From positions 1 to 5,982 of the forward strand of contig VAZU01000179.1 of assembly GCA_005884745.1 (NCBI GenBank): a stretch of 5,982 bases of DNA. Reading direction: 5' to 3'. Source of the DNA: Alphaproteobacteria bacterium. GTDB taxonomy: Bacteria; Pseudomonadota; Alphaproteobacteria; Rhizobiales; Xanthobacteraceae. Both the position numbers and the translations under genes were made by a program. The notes under the pieces are model-generated. The model was not told the DNA's origin. It did no database searches and worked only from the letters and a program-made list of their open reading frames with translations. Within the stretch, counting starts at the first letter, position 1. Every line of letters begins with the position of its first letter. Below are positions 1 to 5,739 of this stretch, piece by piece.

Positions 1-1030
1 ACGATCCGTTCGATCCGTCGGGCGATTTCGAGCGGCTCGACAGCCCCCGTGGCATTTTCATAGGCTCTGGCCGTCGCACCCAATACGAGCAGCATCGACA
101 TGCCGAGATTGCTGGCGGTCAGAATGGCCCAATTGCGGCCTTTTTCGGCGAAGGGTCCGGGGTGATCGGCGTCCTCGAGGACGGCTCGAACGACCGCAGC
201 CGCGTCATCGCGTAGCAGCCTTGCTTGCGCGGCGCCGCGCAGGAATGTCGTGGCGGCATCGATGATCGCGGATGGCAGGGAGCGCCCCGGATCGTCGAAG
301 GCGCGGCCGGTCGGGAACATGCGAATCCACGGCCCGCTGGCGGCAACAAGGTCGCGCACCGCGCGCAGCACATCGGCTTCCGGCGGCACGAAGATTTCGC
401 GTGACTCGGCATCTTCCTGTGAATCGATATGGGCTCCCAGCGCCACGTAAAGCGCCCACAGTGTTCCGATCCTGGCGGCGACTTCCGCCTCGGAGCCGCC
501 GATGTGCTCTACGAACATGCGCAGAGGATCAATCAAACTGCTCCACAATGCCCGATCGGAGATTTGCGAGGCGCGGCCGACGAGATCGCGCGCCTTGTAT
601 TCGAGCTCCGACCGAATGCTCCGCGCCAGAGGGTCGGCGGCCGTAGCGCGATCCGCCTCGGTTCCGGTCGTGGCGAAACCGAACGTGCCGTCTTCCGTCG
701 GCTCGAACCGGGCGCCCGAGCGAGCTTGCCGGAGGGTTCCGGACAGATGGATCCAGGTTTGGCCGGTCCGCTGTGGCGGATCGGCAAGCAGGACGTCGTG
801 CTCGATCGCGTCCGCCAATTTCGACAGCAGCTCGTGCTCGACCAGGCCCCGGGCCCAATCCGCCTCCGCCCGTCCTCCATGATGCGCTGCTCCGAGAGCG
901 GCGGTTCGAGGTCGCGAAGCCGGTCCGCCAAGGCCGCTCGCGCCCGCTGATAGAGCGCCCGGCGCGCCTCTTCCGTGTTCGGGTCGAGCTTGGACACTGC
1001 TGCCAGAACCATGGGATAGAACTCGGTCAT
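1..1030 (-). pseudogene. Unrecognised conserved-looking protein, frameshifted and cut by the window edge
   Basis: Translation from the ATG at 1030-1028 gives MTEFYPMVLAAVSKLDPN followed by an acidic/basic helical stretch ending ...LSEQRIMED at 872. From there the reading frame that makes sense moves by one base. The frame whose codons start at 869, 866 and so on reads AEADWARGLVEHELL... and stays open without a stop to base 1, about 290 codons. Restoring one base (GAG GAx CGG GCG) gives a smooth ...IMEERAEADWARG join, so a one-base deletion is the simplest explanation. The first ~50 residues resemble the N-terminus of hypothetical proteins I associate with Bradyrhizobium (recall, not a search). 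I do not recognise the rest. It is mostly soluble and helical, with no membrane segment except a mildly hydrophobic patch near bases 85-55 (LGMSMLLVLGA). No strong Shine-Dalgarno precedes 1030. It could be a true pseudogene or a sequencing error. Its C-terminus lies outside the window. Confidence 0.6.
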
Positions 1031-1118
1031 GGGCGATCGCTCGCGTCGGCCGCTGCCCGACATGAGCCGCAGCGCGGCGGCAGCATAGAATTGCAATGGT
1101 GAGGGTGCCAACGGGCGG

Positions 1119-1503
1119 CCAGCGGGCATCCACCGCCGAGGGCTGGCTGAGCGGATGACCTTTGGCGAGGAAGCTGCCGACGCCGCCGTCGACAAACAAG
1201 CGCCCGGCTGGATTGGCGACATAGCCCAGCGCGTCCGGCCGATCTTCGGCGTAGTAAGGGAGCCGCGGATTGGCGGGGATGCCGATATTGCTGGCGGTGA
1301 AATCGGTGAACAGCGGATCCTTGCCGGGTCCGCCGTGGCGGTGGCAGTCGTTGCATTTCGCCTTGCCCCCGAAGAGGTCATAGCCGACCTGCTCCTGGCA
1401 ATGAACTGCGCCTCGTGGGCGAGCACGGCGTCGAACTTGGAGGTGAAGGAAGTCACCTCGGCGGAGGCTCATAGTTGCCGATGGACTGCGCCATCTGATC
1501 AAT
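1119..1503 (-). pseudogene. Cytochrome c peroxidase-like (di-haem family) fragment, two frameshifts, C-terminally truncated
   Basis: Three consecutive frames splice into one recognisable protein. DQMAQSIGNYE is read to 1468. After a shift, ASAEVTSFTSKFDAVLAHEAQFIA runs to about 1397. After a second shift, QEQVGYDLFGGKAKCNDCH begins and continues as ...GPGKDPLFTDFTASNIG, LPYYAEDRPDALGYV and ...GHPLSQPSAVDARW, ending at 1119. The CNDCH at 1355-1341 is a c-type haem attachment motif (CXXCH). The surrounding text matches the second-haem region of the bacterial cytochrome c peroxidase/MauG family, periplasmic electron-transfer proteins. Each shift is explained by one missing base (near 1467 and 1397). 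There is no signal peptide or first haem domain, and homology stops after DARW, so only a middle slice of a normal ~350-600 aa protein remains. It cannot make a functional cytochrome as it stands. Confidence 0.75.
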
Positions 1504-1605
1504 CTCGCCGAGTCTCTTGGCGCCGAGCAGGTTGACGTGCGGGTCGTCCTCGTCGACGAGGTGAACCTCGGGCTGCGGAATGTCAAGGTTCACCGGCACG
1601 CGATG
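1501..1605 (-). pseudogene. Xanthine dehydrogenase-type molybdopterin-binding subunit, C-terminal remnant
   Basis: The frame gives HRVPVNLDIPQPEVHLVD followed by EDDPHVNLLGAKRLGEI, about 35 residues. This matches the late part of the large molybdenum-cofactor subunit of the xanthine dehydrogenase/aldehyde oxidase (YagR/PaoC-like) family. There the text normally runs 'AEYHVPVNADV..IEV..VEE.D..VNPLGVKGLGEIG', just before the last ~40 residues. Here it breaks off at GEI and runs in frame into cytochrome c peroxidase-like sequence (DQMAQSIGNYE), so the two fragments are fused at about 1501. The upstream side is also lost: 1606-1745 does not continue the enzyme. It is a short relic with no catalytic residues left. 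The family call rests on remembered motif order and is good but not certain. Confidence 0.6.
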
Positions 1606-1745
1606 GGTTTTGAGCGACGCTCCCGCACTTCGATATGAAATGTAAGCTGGCCGCGATCGCAAAGCGGAACGAGCCGTCGCTGGGCTTGTTCTCGCTCGTG
1701 CGCAGTCGTGCTCCATTGCTTTTCTAACGATGTAGCGGGAGACAA
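1606..1745. other. Unassigned spacer between the ATPase regulator gene and the enzyme remnants
   Basis: The minus strand is open here in more than one frame (for example ...RKAMEHDCARARTSPATAR, and in another frame LRTSENKPSDGSFRFAIAAS). Neither is a family I can name, and neither has a convincing ribosome binding site. I see no terminator-like hairpin with a T-run after the 548-aa gene. The stretch probably belongs to the same degenerate zone as the remnants to its left. Confidence 0.35.
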
Positions 1746-3392
1746 TCAGGTCTCCGCTTTCCACCCGTTGTAGGTTGACGATGCGACGGCGCCTCTTGGA
1801 ACCGTTTTATGATGAGGCGGTCGCAGCAATTTCCGCGCGGTTGCAGGGCGCCTTACCGGGGCCTTCAAATAGTCCGCCAGGCGCCGAGCGGTCGCATCGA
1901 ACTCTCCGCTTTCCCTGAGTTTCTCCAGCGCGTAAGCTCGCGTGATATGGGTTAGCCGGAATCGCGGCTGCGCCTCCCTCATGTCCGAGGCGATGAAAGA
2001 CTTTGCCACCAGTTCTGAGACTTCATCGATGATATCACAGTCCGATTGGTCTCGATCGGAAACGACGGTGACGGCGTCATGCAGGGTAAACTCACCGGAG
2101 AAGGTGGAGAGGCGGCGCAACACGACTTGCTGCTTGTCTGTGAGCAGGTCATGGCTCCAGTCGAGGCTGGCGCGCATCGTGTGCTGCCGCGCCGGACCGG
2201 TTCGATAGCCGCTGGTGAGCAGGAGCTGAGGCGCTTCCAGCGCGGCCGCAAGCTCGGCGATGCCAAGGGAGCCGACACGGCGCGCGACGAGCTCGATCGC
2301 AAGCGGAATGCCGTCGAGTGTGCGGCAGATGTCGGATACGGCCGTCGCGTCCGCGTCACTGAGGGTGAAGTCCCCGATCGTGGCCGCCGCGCGCTCGACG
2401 AGCAGCTCTACCGCGGGAAAGCGCAGCGCCTGCTCGGCGCTCGCGCAATCCGCCGGCGGGCTCTCCAGCCCGGCGAGCCGGCACAGCTGCTCGCCTTCGC
2501 TGTGCAGCGGCTCGCGGCTGGTCGCGAGGACGTGAACGCCCGGCGCCTCGCGCAGGACCGCGGCCACCAGGCTGGCCACCGCCGCGACGACGTGCTCGCA
2601 AGTGTCGAGCACAAGCAGCATTTCTTTGTCCCGCAGCGCCGTGACCAGGCTTGCCGGGGACTCTTCCCGATCTAACTCAAGCTCCAGAACCGACGCGACA
2701 GCGCCGGCGACGTGCTGCCGATTTTCACCCGTTGCCAGGTCGATCCACCATGTGCCGTGCCGGTAGCTCGCGGCCATCTTCTCGGCGACCGTAAGGACGA
2801 CGGCGGTCTTGCCGATTCCGCCAGGTCCGACCACGGTTAGGAAGCGATCGCGAGCTATCTGCGAGGACAGGCGCCCCACGATGTCTTGGCGCCCGATCAG
2901 ACGGGTCACCTTGGCGGGCAGATTGTGGCCCTCTCCGGTCGCAGATATTGCCCGAAGCGAAGGCTTGGAGTGCTCGGACAACGTCACGGGAGCGACGAAG
3001 CGATAACCTCGCCCGGGGATGTTGATCAGGAAACGATTGCCGTCGCGGCCGTCGCCGAGGGCGCGGCGTAGAGCGGCGATATGGACCGTCAAATTGGCCG
3101 GCTCGACGAAAGTGTTCGGCCACACGCGGGCCATGAGCTCGTCTTTCGTGACCAGGTCGCCCGGCCGTTCCAGCAACGCAATGAGGATGTCGAGAGCCCG
3201 GCTGCCGATACGAACCGGTTGGTTGTCTTGCAGAAGTAGGCGCCGCATGGGCCATAGACAGAACGCGCCAAAACAGATCGAGGTTGCCGCCGAATTCTGC
3301 CTGGTGGCGAGCGTCAACGGCGCGCGAGGCGCGCTATCCTCGCGGACCGATCGATCGCGATCGACGATTGAAAGTGCGGGTTTGCTCGACAC
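1746..3392 (-). CDS. Winged-helix (OmpR/CadC-type) transcriptional regulator fused to a STAND/NB-ARC-like ATPase, short form
   Basis: This 548-aa cytoplasmic regulator starts at a GTG (3392-3390) with a strong AGGAG at 3403-3399, six bases away. Residues ~39-136 form an OmpR/PhoB-type winged helix (PVRIGSRALDILIALLERPG, ARVWPNTFVEPANLTVHI, GRGYRFVAPV). An ATPase follows: Walker A VGPGGIGKT at 188-196, Walker B LLVLD at 259-263 followed by TCEH (often NCEH in relatives), sensor-like LATSRE at 289-294, GIPLAIEL at 361-368, and a winged-helix module with LDWSHDLL around 410-417. It ends with the FRLTHITRAYALEKL block (478-492) that normally precedes a long TPR-like C-terminal half. Here only ~55 unrelated-looking basic residues follow before TGA. 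Relatives are often ~900-1000 aa, so the protein is probably C-terminally truncated but may still bind DNA and nucleotide. It lies 118 bp downstream of the 51-aa gene on the same strand. The ligand and targets are unknown. Confidence 0.88.
   Translation of the reverse strand: MSSKPALSIVDRDRSVREDSAPRAPLTLATRQNSAATSICFGAFCLWPMRRLLLQDNQPVRIGSRALDILIALLERPGDLVTKDELMARVWPNTFVEPANLTVHIAALRRALGDGRDGNRFLINIPGRGYRFVAPVTLSEHSKPSLRAISATGEGHNLPAKVTRLIGRQDIVGRLSSQIARDRFLTVVGPGGIGKTAVVLTVAEKMAASYRHGTWWIDLATGENRQHVAGAVASVLELELDREESPASLVTALRDKEMLLVLDTCEHVVAAVASLVAAVLREAPGVHVLATSREPLHSEGEQLCRLAGLESPPADCASAEQALRFPAVELLVERAAATIGDFTLSDADATAVSDICRTLDGIPLAIELVARRVGSLGIAELAAALEAPQLLLTSGYRTGPARQHTMRASLDWSHDLLTDKQQVVLRRLSTFSGEFTLHDAVTVVSDRDQSDCDIIDEVSELVAKSFIASDMREAQPRFRLTHITRAYALEKLRESGEFDATARRLADYLKAPVRRPATARKLLRPPHHKTVPRGAVASSTYNGWKAET
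2985..3278 (-). repeat. Winged-helix coding repeat, copy 1 (in the 548-aa gene)
   Basis: It encodes residues 39-136 of the ATPase regulator. It is paralogous to the segment at 4156-4449: by hand alignment 72 of 98 residues are identical without gaps, and 66 of 85 in the core. The recognition-helix region (FVEPANLTVHI.ALRR) and the wing (DGRDGNRF..N.PGRGY.FVA) are almost unchanged. The DNA is clearly alike but has many silent differences, so the duplication is not recent. Confidence 0.85.
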
Positions 3393-3398
3393 TGTAGT

Positions 3399-3403
3399 CT
3401 CCT
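3399..3403 (-). promoter_or_regulatory. Ribosome binding site deciding a GTG start
   Basis: AGGAG on the minus strand, six bases before GTG 3392-3390. It supports a GTG start for the ATPase regulator. No ATG precedes the winged-helix domain in a better position. Confidence 0.75.
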
Positions 3404-3421
3404 AACGGGTCCCGATTTCTA

Positions 3422-3450
3422 GCTCCCTGCCGACCTAATTGGCACGGAGC
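3422..3450 (-). promoter_or_regulatory. Leader hairpin upstream of the ATPase regulator gene
   Basis: Arms 3422-3431 and 3441-3450 pair over 10 positions with one mismatch around a 9-base loop. On the minus strand they read GCTCCGTGCC and GGCAGGGAGC. The stem lies about 30 bases upstream of the GTG start and just outside the Shine-Dalgarno. No T-run follows, so a Rho-independent terminator is unlikely. An operator or a 5'-leader RNA structure are the alternatives. Confidence 0.45.
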
Positions 3451-3463
3451 GTGCTCCCGGAGC

Positions 3464-3482
3464 GATCCCCAAATGGGGGATC
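3464..3482. promoter_or_regulatory. Inverted repeat GATCCCC-N5-GGGGATC
   Basis: A perfect 7-bp dyad around AAATG lies 28 bases beyond the stop of the 51-aa gene and about 70 bases upstream of the ATPase regulator start. It could be an operator for the downstream gene or a weak 3' hairpin of the upstream genes. No T-tract follows on the minus strand. Confidence 0.4.
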
Positions 3483-3510
3483 AGGAAAATACATGTTGTG
3501 GGAACTTGAC

Positions 3511-3666
3511 CTAAGAGTAGCGCTGGCTCCTCTCGTAAGCCGCGAGGCGGCGCAAGAGCTGGGCGGTCACCATTCGAGCAACCTCACGGCCGATCCAGCG
3601 AGAGGCGGCAATGAGACTTGCCTCCAACTGGATCGTAACGTCTCTCGATTTGGTCGGGTTTCTCAT
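3511..3666 (-). CDS. Small unknown protein, 51 aa
   Basis: ATG 3666-3664 to TAG 3513-3511 gives a 51-residue protein beginning MRNPTKSRDVTIQLEASL and ending RLAAYERSQRYS. A GGAG lies seven bases before the start. The start is 12 bases after the stop of the 80-aa gene (3679), so translational coupling is plausible. The sequence looks like one or two basic amphipathic helices (LIAASRWIGREVARMV, AQLLRRLAAYERS), with no cysteine, signal peptide or membrane segment. I do not recognise a family. Natural composition, the good ribosome site and the tight spacing argue for a real gene. A short peptide could also be chance. Confidence 0.5.
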   Translation of the reverse strand: MRNPTKSRDVTIQLEASLIAASRWIGREVARMVTAQLLRRLAAYERSQRYS

Positions 3667-3678
3667 CCGGGGACTCCA

Positions 3679-3921
3679 TCAGCTACGCGCAGGCGTTTCT
3701 CGGTGCAGCGGTGGTTGGAGCGGTAAGGACGCGACGACGCGGCGCTCGGCGGCGCGCTGCGTCACGCTGTCGAGCGCAACGAGTCGGGCAATCAGTGCCC
3801 TGATTTCGGGGGGCGGCTCCTGCATAACAGGAAGGTAGCGCGGCAATTGCTCCCCAACTGCGGTTCGCGCCGCTTCGATGACGGTTGCGCTTAGCGCTAA
3901 CTCATAACGCGATCGGGTCAT
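3679..3921 (-). CDS. Small unknown protein, 80 aa
   Basis: ATG 3921-3919 is preceded by GGAGAGG with five bases of spacing, a very good ribosome site. It begins 42 bases after the stop of the 220-aa winged-helix gene on the same strand. The protein starts MTRSRYELALSATVIEAART and contains QLPRYLPVMQEPPPEIRALI followed by the helical ARLVALDSVTQRAAERR and a proline-rich tail. No membrane segment, signal peptide, metal site or catalytic motif is visible. I do not know its family. Position suggests co-expression with the regulators on either side, possibly as a small partner protein, which is inference only. Confidence 0.6.
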   Translation of the reverse strand: MTRSRYELALSATVIEAARTAVGEQLPRYLPVMQEPPPEIRALIARLVALDSVTQRAAERRVVASLPLQPPLHRETPARS

Positions 3922-3963
3922 GGCATCCTCTCCGTTTCAGATCATCTTCAGTGCTGGGTGGTA

Positions 3964-4626
3964 TCAGTACAAGCTACCGTCCTTCGAATCGAAGTTGCGG
4001 CCCTGGTAGCGGGCGCCCGGCAGCTCGTTTGCAGTTGGCAGGCGCGCGGCACTACCGCCGGCGATCGTGGTGGCACCGTAGGGCGGCCGGCTTGACCCGG
4101 GGGACAAGCGGGGTTGCGAAGGCCGTTCGCGTTCAGTTCTCGTGTCCGACACCTCGACTGAGGCGACGAAGCTGTAGCCGCGCCCGGGGACATTTACAAT
4201 GAACCGGTTGCCATCGCGCCCATCGCGCAGCGTGCGACGCAACGCGGAAATATGGACCGTAAGGTTGGCAGGCTCGACAAAAATATTAGGCCAAACGCGA
4301 GCCATCAATTCTTGCTTACTGACCAGCTCACCTGGTCGTTCAAGCAACACAATCAGGATTTCCAGAGCGCGACTCCCAAGGCGCACCGGCTTGTCGCCTT
4401 CGAGCAGAAGAAACTGTGCCGGGATCAAGCGGAACGACCCGAATGCAATTTCGCCCGGTGCCGGGACGGCAGGGTTGGTCCCTTTCCCGAATAATGGTTG
4501 ATCCGTATCCGAACTTTGAAGGTCGCGTCTCGCGTCAACCCCCGGTTCGGGGTGAAATCGCGCCAGGGCGGGCGCGGCGGTTAAGAGCGAATGTCGGGAA
4601 GCCGTCGTTAATGCTGATGGGGTCAT
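3964..4626 (-). CDS. Stand-alone winged-helix (OmpR/CadC-type) DNA-binding protein, 220 aa
   Basis: I chose ATG 4626-4624 (MTPSALTTAS...) over the in-frame ATG at 4683 because GAGG lies five bases upstream (4635-4632). Residues 1-58 are low-complexity (Ala/Pro/Ser-rich). Residues 60-157 are an OmpR/PhoB-type winged helix (FGSFRLIPA, PVRLGSRALEILIVLLERPG, ARVWPNIFVEPANLTVHISA, VPGRGYSFVASV). The last ~60 residues are polar and Pro/Gly/Arg-rich (SQPRLSPGSSRPPYG..., ending KDGSLY). It has no receiver, ATPase or transmembrane domain, unlike most of its relatives. Its winged helix closely matches that of the 548-aa regulator downstream, so both may bind the same type of site. It could be an autonomous activator, a competitor of the ATPase regulator, or a truncated relic. 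The reading frame is intact. Confidence 0.8.
   Translation of the reverse strand: MTPSALTTASRHSLLTAAPALARFHPEPGVDARRDLQSSDTDQPLFGKGTNPAVPAPGEIAFGSFRLIPAQFLLLEGDKPVRLGSRALEILIVLLERPGELVSKQELMARVWPNIFVEPANLTVHISALRRTLRDGRDGNRFIVNVPGRGYSFVASVEVSDTRTERERPSQPRLSPGSSRPPYGATTIAGGSAARLPTANELPGARYQGRNFDSKDGSLY
4156..4449 (-). repeat. Winged-helix coding repeat, copy 2 (in the 220-aa gene)
   Basis: It encodes residues 60-157 of the stand-alone winged-helix protein and aligns without gaps to copy 1 at 2985-3278. Similarity ends soon after the GRGY.FVA motif, exactly where the other protein goes on into its ATPase domain. Confidence 0.85.
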
Positions 4627-4643
4627 GGTAGCCTCGCGCAAAT

Positions 4644-4660
4644 TGGGAGAGCTATTCCCA
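4644..4660. promoter_or_regulatory. Dyad TGGGA-N7-TCCCA near the start of the 220-aa gene
   Basis: Perfect 5-bp arms at 4644-4648 and 4656-4660 lie just upstream of the Shine-Dalgarno of the winged-helix gene. This is a place where a bound repressor or a leader hairpin would affect expression. It is short enough to be chance. Confidence 0.3.
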
Positions 4661-4709
4661 GACAAGATCCTCGTGAGGCGCAATTTGGCGCGTTGCGATG
4701 GCGCGATCT

Positions 4710-4732
4710 ATTGCACGCGGGTCGCGCGCAAT
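4710..4732. promoter_or_regulatory. 23-bp imperfect palindrome, candidate operator
   Basis: Arms ATTGCACGCG (4710-4719) and CGCGCGCAAT (4723-4732) match at nine of ten positions around a 3-base centre. It lies 84-106 bp upstream of the winged-helix gene start, in a gene-free stretch. The size and symmetry fit a dimeric regulator site. Which protein binds is unknown. Confidence 0.4.
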
Positions 4733-4867
4733 GACCGACGCGGTTGCGTTAGCTAAACCTAAATTTACAGGCCGCGGCGCGTGACGGCTTCCACCGGGCC
4801 GTGGATGGCGGGTACAATGACAGGAGCGCGCGACCGCACGAACAGCGCGTCGCGCAAAGCGTACAGC

Positions 4868-5503
4868 TCAAGAGCGTTGCGGCTTATCTGGCATCAGCTT
4901 GAGTTTGTCGGCCATCCGGCCGAGCTCGGGAAGCGAACCGGCCTTCATCTTCTGCATCGCCCTGCTGCGATGCACCTTCACCGTCGCTTCGGCGATGCCG
5001 ATATCGTGGGCGATCTGTTTGCTGAGGCGGCCGCGCGCGACCTGAATCACGATCTCGCGCTCCCTGGGGCTTAGCGAGGCGAAGCGCCCCCTGAGGTCGG
5101 CCAAGTCCTTATCATTTTCCCGCCGTGCACGATCGCGAGATAAGCCGAGCTGAATGGCGTCGAGGAGGTCCTGATCGCGGAACGGCTTGGTAAGGAACTC
5201 AATGGCGCCGCCCTTCATCGCTTGCACCGACATCGGGATGTCGCCATGCCCCGTGATGAAGATGATCGGGAGTTCCCTGTTCGCCGCGGCGAGCTCACGC
5301 TGGAAATCGAGGCCGCCCTTCCCCGGCAATCTCACGTCGAGTACCAGGCAGCTGGGGCCATTGGGCAGATCGGACTTGAGAAAGTCGGGAATGGACGCAA
5401 ATAGCTGAACATCGATGCCGACCGATCGCAACAGACGCCCGACCGAGGCTCGGAGGTCCGGATCGTCGTCGATGACCAGGACCGCGGACTTTGCGTCAGG
5501 CAT
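4868..5503 (-). CDS. FixJ/NarL-family two-component response regulator, 211 aa
   Basis: Phosphorylation-controlled transcription factor. The receiver domain covers residues ~6-120: acidic pocket IDDDP (11-15), phospho-acceptor Asp56 in LVLDVRLPG, Thr84 in FITGHGDIPMSV, and Lys106 in FLTKPF. The GHGD.PM..QAMK.GA block is typical of the FixJ/NodW/TodT branch. A LuxR-type helix-turn-helix covers ~143-197 (LSPREREIVIQVARGRLSKQIA, ATVKVHRSRAMQKMKAGSL). All key receiver residues and the full length are present, so it should be functional. The start ATG 5503-5501 begins right before the receiver and has only a weak upstream GGGTAG. No histidine kinase is in the window. It is divergent from a second FixJ-type regulator at 5839. 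I do not assign fixJ or nodW because this branch has many paralogues. Confidence 0.92.
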   Translation of the reverse strand: MPDAKSAVLVIDDDPDLRASVGRLLRSVGIDVQLFASIPDFLKSDLPNGPSCLVLDVRLPGKGGLDFQRELAAANRELPIIFITGHGDIPMSVQAMKGGAIEFLTKPFRDQDLLDAIQLGLSRDRARRENDKDLADLRGRFASLSPREREIVIQVARGRLSKQIAHDIGIAEATVKVHRSRAMQKMKAGSLPELGRMADKLKLMPDKPQRS

Positions 5504-5643
5504 CGCAGCTACCCAGATTAAAGGATCACGGAAATGGGCCTTTGTCCCGGTTCGCAGGTTTGGGCTCGGGCGTGCAATTTAGTCCCAATCCCTGGACCTG
5601 AACAGCCCCATTCCTCTCCAGAGGACACGCGCGGCGTAGACGG

Positions 5644-5658
5644 AAGTTTACGGGCGCC
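5644..5658 (+). repeat. Direct repeat AAGTTTACGGGCGCC, copy 1
   Basis: It is nearly identical to 5724-5739 (one extra G), with starts 80 bp apart, inside the divergent intergenic region. A related TAAATTTACAGG occurs at 4760-4771 upstream of the winged-helix gene. It may be a regulator binding site. Confidence 0.45.
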
Positions 5659-5723
5659 ACTGACGCAGCTCGGCGGCCTCCTTTGGTACCCAGCCTGCGC
5701 AATTCTCGCGCCGAGATAAGCTA

Positions 5724-5739
5724 AAGTTTACGGGGCGCC
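5724..5739 (+). repeat. Direct repeat AAGTTTACGGGGCGCC, copy 2
   Basis: The second copy of the block at 5644-5658. It is preceded by AAGCTA, and the combination AGCTAAA...TTTAC(A/G)GG is echoed at 4751-4771. It lies about 100 bp upstream of the plus-strand response regulator. Confidence 0.45.

Larger units (their letters stand above)
4627..4867. other. Intergenic region upstream of the 220-aa winged-helix gene
   Basis: This 241-bp gap lies between the response regulator stop and the winged-helix gene start, both on the minus strand. I see no supported gene in it. It holds two dyads (4644-4660 and 4710-4732), the palindromic octamer TTAGCTAA at 4749-4756, and an A/T-rich patch AAACCTAAATTTAC around 4754-4768 that stands out from the GC-rich surroundings. 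These features suggest a promoter region for the winged-helix cluster. I could not assign -35/-10 boxes with confidence. Confidence 0.45.

Noticed and set aside
429..950. Plus-strand open frames of 120-170 codons over the left part
   Set aside because: They are Arg/Pro/Ser-rich antisense shadows, as expected opposite GC-rich coding DNA. None has a ribosome site or a recognisable motif.
533..1456. A single 307-aa minus-strand open frame read as one gene
   Set aside because: It mixes three things: a cytochrome fragment start, an out-of-frame low-complexity middle, and the N-terminus of the gene starting at 1030. The sensible protein text switches frame near 1397 and 874.
2046..2675. Plus-strand 209-codon open frame opposite the ATPase regulator
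   Set aside because: The minus strand there carries clear Walker and winged-helix motifs, and the plus frame has the composition of an antisense shadow.
3464..3482. Dyad considered as a Rho-independent terminator of the small genes
   Set aside because: The stem is only 7 bp and no T-rich run follows in the minus-strand direction.
3439..3726. Plus-strand 95-codon frame between the ATPase regulator and the small genes
   Set aside because: It overlaps the better-supported 51-aa minus-strand gene and the leader dyads, and has no ribosome site or protein-like pattern.
4765..4885. Minus-strand 42-codon open stretch after the response regulator (…RDALFVRSRAPVIVPAIHG…)
   Set aside because: It reads like protein but has no ATG or GTG start, overlaps the end of the response regulator, and matches nothing I know. 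It is too weak to call even as a relic.
5534..5719. 61-codon plus-strand frame in the divergent intergenic region
   Set aside because: It has no ribosome site, a Pro/Gly/Cys-rich composition typical of chance frames, and contains one of the repeated motifs.
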